Source: Citrobacter sp. MGH106
GTDB lineage: Bacteria > Pseudomonadota > Gammaproteobacteria > Enterobacterales > Enterobacteriaceae
Length of the DNA: 64,000 nt
Assembly (NCBI RefSeq): GCF_001037495.1
Contig: NZ_KQ089822.1
Coordinates: 2,046,001-2,110,000, forward strand
Direction of reading: 5' to 3'
Both the position numbers and the translations under genes were made by a program. This document shows positions 35,859 through 45,594 of this stretch, piece after piece; position 1 is the first letter of the stretch, and each line of letters opens with the position of its first letter. The notes under the pieces were generated by a model. That model made no database searches. It was not told where the DNA came from and saw only the letters and a list, made by a program, of their open reading frames with translations.

Positions 35859-37402
35859 TATTCACCCTCCGCTTTATCGCGCACTTCGGTGATATCGATA
35901 GCATCAATGCGGCTGCTGTTGAACAGGTTGAATTTGGTGTCGGAACCGTGACAGCCGTCGCCAAAGGTAAAGCCGCAGCCGTTTTTCTCCGGGAAGGCAT
36001 CGCGAGCCATTTCACGGTGGCTGGTTGGGATCACGAAGCGGTCTTCATAGTTAGCAATAGCCAGATAGCGATACATCTCTTCGACCTGCTCAACGCTTAA
36101 ACCCACTTCTTCAATAGCGCGGGTATCCGTTACGCCTTCTACTGTTTGCGAACGCATATAGTGACGCATTGCCATCATACGTTTCAGCGCGCGCAGTACC
36201 GGGCCGGTATCTCCGGCGCTGAGCATATTGGCAAGGTACTGCACCGGAATACGCAGCGACTCGACGGCCGGCAGAATATTGCCATTGTGCGGCAGGCCAC
36301 CGGCGTCTGCGACTGACTGAATCGGTGACAACGGCGGCACATACCAGACCATCGGCAGGGTGCGGTATTCAGGGTGCAGCGGCAGTGCCAGCTTCCAGTC
36401 CATCGCCATTTTGTAGACCGGTGACCGCTGGGCCGCCTCGATGACGTTGTGTGGGATCCCCTGTTTCAGTGCTTCCTCAATTACCGCCGGATCGTTAGGG
36501 TTGAGGAACACATCGCACTGGCGTTCATAGAGATCGGTCTCATGTTCAGTGCTAGCCGCCTCTTCAATACGGTCTGCGTCGTACAGCAGTACGCCGAGAT
36601 AGCGAATACGTCCGACGCAGGTTTCCGAACATACCGTTGGCTGACCGGATTCAATACGTGGGTAGCAGAAAATGCATTTTTCTGACTTGCCACTCTTCCA
36701 GTTAAAGTAGATTTTTTTGTATGGGCAGCCGCTGATACACAAGCGCCAGCCGCGACATTTATCCTGGTCGATCAGCACAATGCCATCTTCTTCACGCTTG
36801 TAAATCGCGCCGCTCGGGCAGGTTGCCACGCAACTGGGGTTCAGACAGTGTTCGCACAGGCGCGGCAGATACATCATGAAGGTGTTTTCAAACTGACCGT
36901 ACATTTCTTTTTGTATCGCCTTGAAGTTACGGTCACGGGCGCGTTTTTCAAATTCCCCGCCAAGCAGTTCTTCCCAGTTTGGCCCCCAGATAATTTTGTC
37001 CATTCGTTTGCCATCAATTAGCGAACGCGGGCGGGCGGTGGGCTGATTTTTGCTCTCTGGCGCGCTATGCAAATGCTGATAGTCGTAGGTGAACGGTTCG
37101 TAGTAATCATCGATTTGCGGAATGACAGGGTTGGCGAAGATTTTAGTGATGACGCCCATCTTACCGCCCAGACGCGGTCTTATCTTACCGTTAACGTCGC
37201 GAACCCAGCCGCCTTGCCACTCGTCCTGGTCTTCCCAGTTTTTCGGATAACCAATACCCGGTTTGGTTTCGACGTTGTTGAACCACGCATATTCCATACC
37301 TTCACGTCCGGTCCAGACGTTTTTACAGGTGACGGAGCAGGTGTGGCAGCCAATGCATTTATCCAGATTAAGAACCATGCCTACCTGTGAGCGTATTTTC
37401 AT
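35858..37402 (-). CDS. narY: Nitrate reductase Z beta subunit NarY (Fe-S)
   Basis: The 514-residue electron-transfer subunit matches E. coli NarY. Four Fe-S clusters are predicted from cysteine groups CIGCHTCSVTC (residue 16 on), CEHCLNPSCVATC, CRGWRLCISGCP and CIFCYPRIESGQPTVCSETC. The tryptophan in CRGWRLC replaces a cysteine, which is the known mark of the [3Fe-4S] cluster in this family. It passes electrons from NarV haem to NarZ on the cytoplasmic side. It overlaps narZ by 4 bp. Confidence 0.97.
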   Translation of the reverse strand: MKIRSQVGMVLNLDKCIGCHTCSVTCKNVWTGREGMEYAWFNNVETKPGIGYPKNWEDQDEWQGGWVRDVNGKIRPRLGGKMGVITKIFANPVIPQIDDYYEPFTYDYQHLHSAPESKNQPTARPRSLIDGKRMDKIIWGPNWEELLGGEFEKRARDRNFKAIQKEMYGQFENTFMMYLPRLCEHCLNPSCVATCPSGAIYKREEDGIVLIDQDKCRGWRLCISGCPYKKIYFNWKSGKSEKCIFCYPRIESGQPTVCSETCVGRIRYLGVLLYDADRIEEAASTEHETDLYERQCDVFLNPNDPAVIEEALKQGIPHNVIEAAQRSPVYKMAMDWKLALPLHPEYRTLPMVWYVPPLSPIQSVADAGGLPHNGNILPAVESLRIPVQYLANMLSAGDTGPVLRALKRMMAMRHYMRSQTVEGVTDTRAIEEVGLSVEQVEEMYRYLAIANYEDRFVIPTSHREMARDAFPEKNGCGFTFGDGCHGSDTKFNLFNSSRIDAIDITEVRDKAEGE

Positions 37403-40400
37403 TTTTTCGCCTCCTGTACCTGATCGCGACCTTCATCATCCAGCCAGTTAATATTTTTCATTTTTCGAATCATGATGAACTCATCGCGGTTAGAGCCGAC
37501 CGTGCCGTAATAGTTGAAGCCGTAAGCCAGTTGCGCATAGCCGCCGATCATGTGCGTGGGTTTCGGGCACACGCGGGTCACGGAGTTATGAATGCCGCCG
37601 CGCATTCCGGTAACTTCAGAGCCAGGAATATTCATGATCCGCTCCTGAGCGTGGTACATCATCGTCATCCCGGGCGGCACGCGCTGGCTAACCACCGCGC
37701 GGGCAGTCAGTGCACCGTTGGCGTTAAAGGCTTCAATCCAGTCGTTATCCTCAATACCCAGCTCTTTAGCATCGGTTTCACTGATCCAGACAATCGGACC
37801 ACCGCGCGACAGCGTAAGCATCAACAGGTTTTCACTGTAGGTGGAGTGGATACCCCATTTCTGGTGTGGCGTCAGGAAGTTCAGCGCTTTTTCCGGGAAA
37901 CCGTTTGGTGGAATTTCGCGCATTTCACTCACGCTGCGGGTGTCGATTGGCGGACGGTAGGCCACCAGACTCTCGCCGAAGGCGCGCATCCACGCATGGT
38001 CCTGATACAACTGCTGGCGGCCAGACAGCGTGCGCCACGGGATCAGCTCATGAACGTTGGTATAGCCGGCGTTATAAGAGACATGCTCGCTTTCAAGACC
38101 TGACCAGGTCGGGCTGGAGATAATTTTGCGCGGTTGCGCCTGAATGTCGCGAAAACGGATCTTTTCGTCTTCTTTGTTTAGCGCCAGATGCGTATGGTCA
38201 CGCCCGGTCATTGCGCCCAGCGCTTGCCAGGCTTTCACCGCCACCTGACCATTCGTTTCCGGCGCAAGCGCCAGGATCACTTCGGAAGCATCCAGCGCGG
38301 TGTCAATCAGCGGGCGACCTTTTGCCGCGCCTTCACGCTTGGTGTAGTTGAGCTTGCCGAGGAAATCGACTTCCGTCTGGGTGTTCCAGGAGATACCTTT
38401 TCCGCCGTTACCCAGCTTGTCCATCAATGGCCCAAGCGATGTGAAGCGTTCGTAAGTGGCGGGGTAGTCCCGTTCCACGACGGCAATATTGGGTGCCGTT
38501 TTACCCGGAATAAGTTCGCATTCGCCTTTGCGCCAGTCCTGAATATCAAACGGTTGCGACAGTTCTGCCGGGGAGTCATGCAGCAGCGGTTGCAACACCA
38601 CGTCGGTTTCTTGTCCCAGATGTCCAACACACACCTCTGAGAACACTTTGGCGATGTCCTTATAAATCTCCCAGTCGCTTTTTGATTCCCAGGCGGGATC
38701 AACCGCCGCCGACAGCGGGTGAATAAACGGATGCATATCCGAGGTGTTCATATCGTCTTTTTCATACCAGGTGGCGGTAGGCAACACGATGTCTGAAAAC
38801 AGGCAGGTGCTCGACATCCGGAAATCCAGCGTCACCAACAGATCGAGCTTGCCTTCGATAGCCGCCGATTGCCACTCCACCTCTTCAGGTTTAATACCCT
38901 CGCTTGAGCCAAGCGCTTCACCCTGAATACCGCTTTCCGTACCAAGCAGATATTTGAGCATGTATTCATGCCCTTTACCTGAGGAGCCGAGCAGGTTTGA
39001 ACGCCAGACGAAGAGGTTACGAGGATGGTTTTTACCGCTGTCTGGTTGCTCGCAGGCCATGCGGATATCCCCCGACTTCAGTGCCTGTGCGGTGTAATCC
39101 GCAGGTGACAAGCCTGCCTGTTCTGCCTTCGCTTTTACGGTTAACGGATTTAGGTTGAGCTGAGGCGCGGAGGGCAACCAGCCCATGCGCTCGGCGCGTA
39201 CGTTGAAGTCAATCAGATGTCCGGTAAACTTCGACGCATCAGCCAGCGGGGAGAGCAGTTCCTGAGCAGTGACTTTTTCATAACGCCACTGGCTGGAGTG
39301 ATTGTAGAAAAACGAGGTGCTGTTCATCTGACGCGGTGGACGGTTCCAGTCCAGTGCAAAAGCCAGGGGGAGCCAACCGGTTTGCGGACGTAGCTTTTCC
39401 TGACCAACGTAGTGCGCCCAGCCACCGCCACTTTGACCGACACAGCCACAAAACACCAGAATGTTAATCATCCCACGGTAGTTCATGTCCATGTGATACC
39501 AGTGGTTGACGCCGGCACCGAGGATAATCATCGATCGACCGTGGGTTTTGTGTGCGGTATCCGCAAACTCCCGGGCGATTTGTTCGATATGGCGGGCTGG
39601 CACACCGGTAATTTGTTCGCCCCAGGCCGGGGTATAGGCTTTGATTTCGGTGTAATCATGAGCACTGTGAGCGTCATCCAGACCGCGATCGAGGCCGTAA
39701 TTTGCCAGCACCAAATCGTAAACGCTGACTACCGGACAAAGTGTGCCATCGGCAAGCGTAAGGTGTTTTACCGGCAGCTTACGCACCAGTATCGGCTCCT
39801 GCTTGACGCTACGAAAGTGTGGGTTTTCATTACCGCCAAAATAGGGGAAGGCCACCCCGGCAACTTCGTCGTGCTGACCGAGCAACGACAAGGACAGTTC
39901 GGTTTCCGTGCCTGCAGCCAGCGCCTCGAGGTTCCACTTACCTTTTTCTCCCCAGCGAAAACCGATCGAACCGTTTGGCACCACCAGTTCACCGGCGCTG
40001 TTAAAGGCAACCGTTTTCCATTCCGGGTTATTGCTTTCACCCAGTCCATCGACGAGATCGGAGGCACGCATCATCCGGCCCGGGACATAGCTACCGTCTT
40101 CACGGGCATTCAACAGTACCAGCATCGGCATATCGGTATAACGACGGCAGTAATTCAGGAAATAGTCGCTGGGTTTGTCGAGGTGGAATTCTTTCAGGAT
40201 CACGTGGCCCATCGCCATCGCCAGCGCGCTGTCGGTACCTTGCTTCGGAGCCAGCCACTGGTCGCACAGCTTGGCAACTTCCGAGTAGTCCGGCGTAATA
40301 GCAATTGTCTTGGTGCCTTTGTAGCGCACTTCCGTGAAGAAGTGTGCATCTGGCGTACGGGTCTGCGGGACGTTGGAACCCCAGGCGATAATGTAGCTGG

Positions 40401-41139
40401 AGTTATACCAGTCGGCGGATTCCGGTACATCGGTCTGCTCTCCCCAGGTCATCGGCGATGCGGGAGGCAAATCGCAATACCAGTCGTAGAAGCTCAGACA
40501 GGTCCCGCCGATAAGCGAGAGATAGCGCGTTCCGGCTGCGTAAGAAACCATCGACATAGCCGGAATTGGCGAAAACCCAACGACCCGATCCGGGCCGTAA
40601 GTTTTCACTGTCCAGACGTTGGCGGCAGCAATAAGCTGATTTAGCTCTTTCCAGTTTGACCGGATAAACCCACCGCGTCCACGTACCTGTTTGTAGCTCT
40701 GGCACTTTTGCGGGTCGTTCATAATGGATTCCCAGGCCAGCACTGGATCCGGCTGGCGGGAGAGGGCATCGCGCCACAGTTCAATCAGGCGTTTACGCAC
40801 CAGTGGGTATTTCAGACGGTTAGCGCTATAGAGATACCAGGAATAACTTGCCCCGCGCGGGCAGCCTCGTGGCTCATGGTTGGGCAGATCAGGACGGGTG
40901 CGCGGATAGTCGGTCTGCTGTGTTTCCCAGGTGACCAGTCCGTTTTTTACGTAGATTTTCCAGCTGCATGAGCCGGTGCAGTTGACGCCGTGGGTTGAGC
41001 GTACGATTTTATCGAACTGCCAGCGCTGGCGATAGCTGTCTTCCCAGTCCCGGTTGCTGTGCATCACTTGTCCGTGACCATCGGCAAACGTATCGCCCTT
41101 TTGTTTAAAGTAGCGAAAGCGATCCAACAGTTTACTCAT
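37399..41139 (-). CDS. narZ: Nitrate reductase Z alpha subunit NarZ (molybdoenzyme)
   Basis: The 1246-residue catalytic subunit matches E. coli NarZ in length. It reduces nitrate to nitrite with a bis-MGD molybdenum cofactor. The N-terminal [4Fe-4S] region STHGVNCTGSCSWKIYV is present, as is YCDLPPASPMTWGEQTDV, which contains the aspartate ligand region of molybdenum. There is no Tat signal, as expected for the cytoplasm-facing enzyme. In E. coli narZYWV is a minor, RpoS-dependent isoenzyme expressed in stationary phase and little affected by oxygen or nitrate. narU lies upstream, 146 bp away. Confidence 0.97.
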   Translation of the reverse strand: MSKLLDRFRYFKQKGDTFADGHGQVMHSNRDWEDSYRQRWQFDKIVRSTHGVNCTGSCSWKIYVKNGLVTWETQQTDYPRTRPDLPNHEPRGCPRGASYSWYLYSANRLKYPLVRKRLIELWRDALSRQPDPVLAWESIMNDPQKCQSYKQVRGRGGFIRSNWKELNQLIAAANVWTVKTYGPDRVVGFSPIPAMSMVSYAAGTRYLSLIGGTCLSFYDWYCDLPPASPMTWGEQTDVPESADWYNSSYIIAWGSNVPQTRTPDAHFFTEVRYKGTKTIAITPDYSEVAKLCDQWLAPKQGTDSALAMAMGHVILKEFHLDKPSDYFLNYCRRYTDMPMLVLLNAREDGSYVPGRMMRASDLVDGLGESNNPEWKTVAFNSAGELVVPNGSIGFRWGEKGKWNLEALAAGTETELSLSLLGQHDEVAGVAFPYFGGNENPHFRSVKQEPILVRKLPVKHLTLADGTLCPVVSVYDLVLANYGLDRGLDDAHSAHDYTEIKAYTPAWGEQITGVPARHIEQIAREFADTAHKTHGRSMIILGAGVNHWYHMDMNYRGMINILVFCGCVGQSGGGWAHYVGQEKLRPQTGWLPLAFALDWNRPPRQMNSTSFFYNHSSQWRYEKVTAQELLSPLADASKFTGHLIDFNVRAERMGWLPSAPQLNLNPLTVKAKAEQAGLSPADYTAQALKSGDIRMACEQPDSGKNHPRNLFVWRSNLLGSSGKGHEYMLKYLLGTESGIQGEALGSSEGIKPEEVEWQSAAIEGKLDLLVTLDFRMSSTCLFSDIVLPTATWYEKDDMNTSDMHPFIHPLSAAVDPAWESKSDWEIYKDIAKVFSEVCVGHLGQETDVVLQPLLHDSPAELSQPFDIQDWRKGECELIPGKTAPNIAVVERDYPATYERFTSLGPLMDKLGNGGKGISWNTQTEVDFLGKLNYTKREGAAKGRPLIDTALDASEVILALAPETNGQVAVKAWQALGAMTGRDHTHLALNKEDEKIRFRDIQAQPRKIISSPTWSGLESEHVSYNAGYTNVHELIPWRTLSGRQQLYQDHAWMRAFGESLVAYRPPIDTRSVSEMREIPPNGFPEKALNFLTPHQKWGIHSTYSENLLMLTLSRGGPIVWISETDAKELGIEDNDWIEAFNANGALTARAVVSQRVPPGMTMMYHAQERIMNIPGSEVTGMRGGIHNSVTRVCPKPTHMIGGYAQLAYGFNYYGTVGSNRDEFIMIRKMKNINWLDDEGRDQVQEAKK

Positions 41140-41285
41140 GACATTTCTCCTGCTCCGATAATTTTGCCGACAGTGAACCGAACTGCTGGCCTGATGAGTC
41201 GCGAGAGCGTTGCTATCAGGAAATTGTGGGCGGCTAAGGTCTTATCCGGCCGACAAAAGCATTCGATCCTGCGGTATGTACGTTG

Positions 41286-42671
41286 TTATTTTTTTTGTGA
41301 TTTGCGGCCATAGACCAGCCAGGTCACCAGCACGCAGACGATGTAAAACACTAAAAATATTTTCATAGCGCCAACGGGAGATCCGGTCAGCGCCAGGGAT
41401 GAGCCAAACGCTTTTGGGATGAAAAAACCGCCAACCGCACCAATAGCGGAGATAAACCCAAGCGCGGCGGCGGTATCTGTCACCGCTTCACGCTGGGCCT
41501 GTTCTTCAGTGCCTCCGCGCAGTTTCACCCGGTAAATTGTGATTTTGCGAAAGATCACCGCAATCATCTGGAAGGTCGATCCGCTCCCCAGTCCTGCGGT
41601 CAGGAACAGTCCCATAAACACGAGGTAGAAGGCGGTGAAACTCCCCGAGCCTGAACCTGGCAAGGTGAGAAACAGCAGGCCGCTAAACAACGCCATAAAC
41701 ATGAAGTTGATTAATGTCACCCGTACGCCGCCAAATTTGTCAGAAATAACGCCGCCTGCAGAACGCGCCAGAGCGCCGATAAACGGGCCGAAGAACGCGA
41801 GTTGCAGAATATTCACGTCGGGGAACTGGGTTTTTGCCAGCATGGCAAATCCTGCTGAAAAGCCGATAAATGACCCGAAGGTAGCGAGGTACAGCAGGCT
41901 TAACAGCCAAAGATGAAAGCGCTTGAGGACCGGTAACTGAGAGGCGATAGAAGCCTTTGAGCTGGCGATGTCATTCATCCCCATACCTGCCGCCAGCGTT
42001 GAGAGCAGCAGCAATGGAACCCAAATCCACGCTGCGTTAGCCAGCGACAGTAATGAGCCATCAGGCTGTGGTACGCCCTGTACGCCCAAAAAGGTAAAAA
42101 TGGGCAGAAAAATAACCAGTGGCGCGATCAATTGCATTACGCTGACGCCCAGGTTACCGAGACCGCCGTTAACGCCTAACGCGCTGCCTTGTTTGGCTTT
42201 TGGGAAGAAAAAACTAATATTGCCCATGCTGGAGGCAAAGTTGGCGCCAGCAAATCCACACATCAGTGCAATAACAATAAATACGCCAAACGGAGTAGAT
42301 GTGTTTTGCACGGCAAATCCGAGCCACAGACAAGGAATAACAAGAATTACAGTGCTGAAAATCGTCCAGCGGCGACCACCAAATATAGGCACCATAAAGG
42401 AGTAGGGGACGCGTAATATTGCACCAGAGAGGGAAGGTAATGCGGTTAATAAAAAGAGTTGATCGGTAGTGAAATTAAAGCCAATTTTATTTAAATTCAC
42501 TGCCACGGCGCTAAATAACATCCAGACGCAGAAGGCAAGCAGCAGGCAACTTACTGATATCCAGAGGTTTCTCCGGGCTATATGTTTACCTTTATTATCC
42601 CAAAATGCGGGGTTTTCAGGTTTCCAGTCAGTTAAAAGATAACGATTATTTTTCTCATTTTGTAGTGCCAT
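41286..42671 (-). CDS. narU: Nitrate/nitrite transporter NarU
   Basis: The 461-residue protein has 12 predicted membrane helices and belongs to the NarK/NarU MFS subfamily. The two nitrate signature motifs are visible as GANFASSMGNISFFFPKAKQG and GLGSGSTFQMIAVIF. NarU imports nitrate and exchanges nitrite and is favoured in slow growth or starvation in E. coli. It heads the narU-narZYWV gene group, with narZ 146 bp downstream. A GAGGA site lies before the ATG. Confidence 0.95.
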   Translation of the reverse strand: MALQNEKNNRYLLTDWKPENPAFWDNKGKHIARRNLWISVSCLLLAFCVWMLFSAVAVNLNKIGFNFTTDQLFLLTALPSLSGAILRVPYSFMVPIFGGRRWTIFSTVILVIPCLWLGFAVQNTSTPFGVFIVIALMCGFAGANFASSMGNISFFFPKAKQGSALGVNGGLGNLGVSVMQLIAPLVIFLPIFTFLGVQGVPQPDGSLLSLANAAWIWVPLLLLSTLAAGMGMNDIASSKASIASQLPVLKRFHLWLLSLLYLATFGSFIGFSAGFAMLAKTQFPDVNILQLAFFGPFIGALARSAGGVISDKFGGVRVTLINFMFMALFSGLLFLTLPGSGSGSFTAFYLVFMGLFLTAGLGSGSTFQMIAVIFRKITIYRVKLRGGTEEQAQREAVTDTAAALGFISAIGAVGGFFIPKAFGSSLALTGSPVGAMKIFLVFYIVCVLVTWLVYGRKSQKK

Positions 42672-42721
42672 ATTGTCCTCACATGCACACGTCGTTCATG
42701 AAAAAAAGAAATAGGCAGAGG

Positions 42722-42743
42722 AAGAGCCGCGCGAGCTCTTTTT
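42722..42743 (+). terminator. Plus-strand terminator-like hairpin in the narU leader
   Basis: AAGAGC (42722-42727) and GCTCTT (42735-42740) form a stem followed by T residues on the plus strand. No plus-strand gene ends here. It lies about 50 bp upstream of narU, antisense to its leader. It may be an antisense RNA end or chance. Confidence 0.3.
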
Positions 42744-42887
42744 AGAAACTATTGAAAAGTTTTAGGAATATTGACTGAAAGAATAGATAAAAAAGTGCAA
42801 TAGCGCGGTGTGATGGGGAAATAACGCGTTGTTTAAGTGTTACTAATTGTAAACTTAAAAAGATGTATTGTTAACTCATCTATTAAT

Positions 42888-43466
42888 TCAGCTAAATAGT
42901 TCCAGAGTTATCATACGATCCAGATGCCGCGTGAAGGCGGGATCGGCCATTTCCGCAATACCCAGCACATACATGCCATCAAGACCACAGACCAGACCGA
43001 TTAAACGCCAGGCGACGTCAGCGGCATCCGGTGCGCGGGAAAATTCGCCGGCCTGCTGGCCGCGGATAATGATAGCCGTTGTCTCTTCGTGCCACATTCG
43101 CATCGTCAGTAGATAGGCGCTTTTGATTTCAGGATCTTTATCCGCCAGGATTTGCGCTTCGCGCCAGAGCTTGATGTAAGGCTCGAACCCACCTTCCTCG
43201 CTGCCGAGCATCGAATGCAGTCGCTCGCGAAAACTAGCGTCTTCACTCACCAGTTCAGCATCGAGCAGAGTACGAATAAGTCGAACAAAAGCCAGGGATT
43301 TGAGTTCACCGGCGGAGGTAAAGTGGTGGTGTAACTGACCAGTTGCCACGTTAGCCTCTGAGGCTATTCGTCGCACCGTCATGGCAGTAAAACCTTCCTC
43401 CAGCGCCACTCGCATGGCTGCCTGCAGGATCACTTCCCGACGTTCATCTCGATTCAAATAGCTCAT
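42888..43466 (-). CDS. smvR: TetR-family repressor SmvR
   Basis: The 192-residue protein has a TetR helix-turn-helix at residues 8-55 (RREVILQAAMRVALEEGFTAMTVRRIASEANVATGQLHHHF) split by the usual turn, and a C-terminal ligand domain. It is divergent from smvA, 117 bp away, and two matching palindromes lie between them. In Klebsiella SmvR represses smvA, and its loss raises resistance to cationic biocides such as chlorhexidine. The same role is expected here. Confidence 0.88.
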   Translation of the reverse strand: MSYLNRDERREVILQAAMRVALEEGFTAMTVRRIASEANVATGQLHHHFTSAGELKSLAFVRLIRTLLDAELVSEDASFRERLHSMLGSEEGGFEPYIKLWREAQILADKDPEIKSAYLLTMRMWHEETTAIIIRGQQAGEFSRAPDAADVAWRLIGLVCGLDGMYVLGIAEMADPAFTRHLDRMITLELFS

Positions 43467-43509
43467 ACACCCTCCAGTACCTGTGTTGTTCGCAGTCTAA
43501 CAAAAAAAG

Positions 43510-43525
43510 TTGGACATGTGTTCAA
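43510..43525. promoter_or_regulatory. SmvR-type operator, copy 1
   Basis: TTGGACATGTGTTCAA is a 16-bp near-palindrome (arms TTGGACA and TGTTCAA, TG centre, one mismatched pair) in the smvR-smvA gap, on the smvR side. Confidence 0.7.
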
Positions 43526-43546
43526 TTTTCCGTAGGATCGCCAAAG

Positions 43547-43562
43547 CTGGACATGTGTCCAG
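43547..43562. promoter_or_regulatory. SmvR-type operator, copy 2
   Basis: CTGGACATGTGTCCAG is a palindrome with perfect 7-bp arms around TG, sharing GGACATGTGTYCA with copy 1. It starts 37 bp from copy 1 and lies 22 bp upstream of the smvA ATG, where binding would block smvA transcription or its start region. Confidence 0.75.
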
Positions 43563-43583
43563 TTTCAGTTTGAAGGGATTTTT

Positions 43584-45071
43584 ATGTTTCGTCAGTGGTT
43601 AACGTTAGTGATTATTGTGCTGGTCTACATCCCTGTTGCGATTGATGCAACGGTGCTGCACGTTGCCGCGCCCACGCTAAGTATGACGCTGGGTGCCAGT
43701 GGTAACGAGCTACTGTGGATCATCGATATTTATTCCCTGGTAATGGCAGGGATGGTCTTGCCGATGGGGGCTCTGGGCGATCGCATCGGTTTTAAACGCC
43801 TGCTGCTATTGGGTGGAGGGTTATTTGGTCTGGCGTCGCTGGCCGCAGCGTTTGCACCTACTGCCGGCTGGCTCATCGCCACCAGAGCGGTGCTGGCCAT
43901 CGGTGCGGCGATGATCGTACCGGCGACGCTTGCCGGCATTCGTGCGACCTTTGCCGAGCAACGCCACCGCAATATGGCCCTCGGTGTCTGGGCGGCAGTG
44001 GGTTCCGGTGGTGCGGCATTTGGTCCGTTAGTCGGCGGCATGCTGCTGGAGCACTTCTACTGGGGATCTGTATTCTTAATAAATGTCCCGATTGTTCTGG
44101 TCGTGATGGCATTGACCGCGCGTTACGTTCCGCGCCAGGCTGGACGTCGCGATCAGTCGCTAAATTTCGGTCATGCGATAATGTTGATTGTCGCTATCTT
44201 GTTGCTGGTTTATAGCGCCAAAACTGCGTTAAAAGGACATATCGCGACCGGTGTGATTGTACTGACGTTGTTGGTTGGCGCCCTGTTGCTGATGCAGTTT
44301 GTTCGCATCCAGCTTGCTGCTTCGCGCCCAATGATTGATATGCGTCTATTTACGCATCGCATTATCCTTAGCGGCGTTGTGATGGCCATGACCGCGATGA
44401 TAACGCTGGTAGGTTTTGAGCTGTTGATGGCTCAGGAGTTGCAGTTTGTTCACGGTTTAACACCGTATCAGGCGGGGCTGTTTATGTTGCCGGTGATGCT
44501 GGCGAGCGGATTCAGCGGACCGATCGCCGGAATGTTGGTATCACGTCTGGGATTACGCTGCGTAGCAACGGCAGGTATGGCGCTGAGCGCAGTCAGCTTT
44601 TACGGACTGGCAATGACAGATTTCAGCTCCCAGCAGATACAAGCCTGGATTTTAATGGCCTTACTGGGTTTCAGTGCCGCCAGTGCGCTATTGGCTTCAA
44701 CCGCAGCTATTATGGCGGCAGCCCCGGCTGAAAAAGCGGCAGCAGCAGGGGCGATCGAAACTATGGCCTATGAACTGGGTGCCGGACTGGGGATCGCTAT
44801 TTTTGGTTTGTTGCTGAGTCGCAGTTTTTCCGCATCGATTCTGCCACCTGCCGGACTTAATCCGCAGGAACTGGAGCGCGCTTCATCATCAATGGGCGAG
44901 GCGGTGCAATTAGCGCATTCGCTTCCACCTTCCCTGAGTGACGCGTTGCTTGCAGCTGCCAGAGAAGCGTTTACCTGGTCTCACAGCGTGGCATTGAGCA
45001 GCGCTGGCAGCATGCTTATCGTGTTAGCGGTAGGGATGTGGTTCAGTCTGGCGAAGGTGAATAGTCAATAA
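43584..45071 (+). CDS. smvA: Multidrug efflux MFS transporter SmvA
   Basis: The 495-residue protein has 14 predicted membrane helices and is closely similar to Salmonella SmvA (DHA2 drug:proton antiporters). It exports quaternary ammonium compounds, methyl viologen, acriflavine and chlorhexidine from the cytoplasm. The opening WLTLVIIVLVYIPVAIDATV and the motif GALGDRIGFKRLL are typical. It is controlled by the adjacent SmvR. E. coli K-12 lacks this gene between narU and yddG; Salmonella has it here. It ends immediately against the convergent GFA-family gene. Confidence 0.94.
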   Translation: MFRQWLTLVIIVLVYIPVAIDATVLHVAAPTLSMTLGASGNELLWIIDIYSLVMAGMVLPMGALGDRIGFKRLLLLGGGLFGLASLAAAFAPTAGWLIATRAVLAIGAAMIVPATLAGIRATFAEQRHRNMALGVWAAVGSGGAAFGPLVGGMLLEHFYWGSVFLINVPIVLVVMALTARYVPRQAGRRDQSLNFGHAIMLIVAILLLVYSAKTALKGHIATGVIVLTLLVGALLLMQFVRIQLAASRPMIDMRLFTHRIILSGVVMAMTAMITLVGFELLMAQELQFVHGLTPYQAGLFMLPVMLASGFSGPIAGMLVSRLGLRCVATAGMALSAVSFYGLAMTDFSSQQIQAWILMALLGFSAASALLASTAAIMAAAPAEKAAAAGAIETMAYELGAGLGIAIFGLLLSRSFSASILPPAGLNPQELERASSSMGEAVQLAHSLPPSLSDALLAAAREAFTWSHSVALSSAGSMLIVLAVGMWFSLAKVNSQ

Positions 45072-45512
45072 CTAGTGGGCTAGATGACAGGGGTAATCCA
45101 TCTCTTCGACTTCTTTTCCACTCAGACGAGCATATTGCCCCGTCAGTCTCCAGAACGCAGGTTGTGTTTCAGTATAGATTTCTGCCGCTAAAATCAGGCG
45201 GCGGCGATCTACCTCGTTAAGTTCGAGTAACGTCCACGGAATAAAATAGCGATCGCTGTCGGTCAGCGTAAACCACAGTGGGCAGCCGCAACCTGAACAG
45301 AAAAAACGTTCTCCACGCGTTGAAGAGGGAAAGTGCGAAGGTTCGATTGACTCTGGCGACATCAGCGGATGACCACTGGCTTCCAGATACATGGCGATGC
45401 CTCCTGACCACTTCTGGCATAGCGTGCAGTGGCAGGCATAGACATCAAGCATTTCGACGTTAACGGTAAAATGACTTTGTCCGCAAAGACAACGACCTGT
45501 GAACGTCTGCAC
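45072..45512 (-). CDS. GFA/CENP-V-domain zinc protein
   Basis: The 146-residue protein belongs to the glutathione-dependent formaldehyde-activating-like (GFA) family. Zinc ligands are visible in GRCLCGQSHF, YACHCTLCQKWSG and FFCSGCGCPLWF. GFA proteins bind glutathione adducts or act in aldehyde handling, but most members, including this one, have no proven activity. It abuts smvA with no gap and lies downstream of ompD's opposite side, as a single gene on the minus strand. Confidence 0.85.
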   Translation of the reverse strand: MQTFTGRCLCGQSHFTVNVEMLDVYACHCTLCQKWSGGIAMYLEASGHPLMSPESIEPSHFPSSTRGERFFCSGCGCPLWFTLTDSDRYFIPWTLLELNEVDRRRLILAAEIYTETQPAFWRLTGQYARLSGKEVEEMDYPCHLAH

Positions 45513-45544
45513 GGCATACTCCTTATGACCGAGTCTACTTCAAG

Positions 45545-45575
45545 AGAAAAGCCAGCCCGAAGTGGACTGGCTTTG
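45545..45575 (-). terminator. Rho-independent terminator of ompD
   Basis: The minus strand reads stem arms AAGCCAGTCC and GGGCTGGCTT (one G-U pair) followed by a T-rich run (plus 45547-45550). It lies directly beyond the ompD stop codon. Confidence 0.78.
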
Positions 45576-45594
45576 CATTCAGACTACAACAAAA

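Noticed and set aside
39412-40644. 410-codon plus-strand ORF
   Set aside because: It lies antisense within narZ, has no ribosome-binding site or family resemblance, and narZ is intact.
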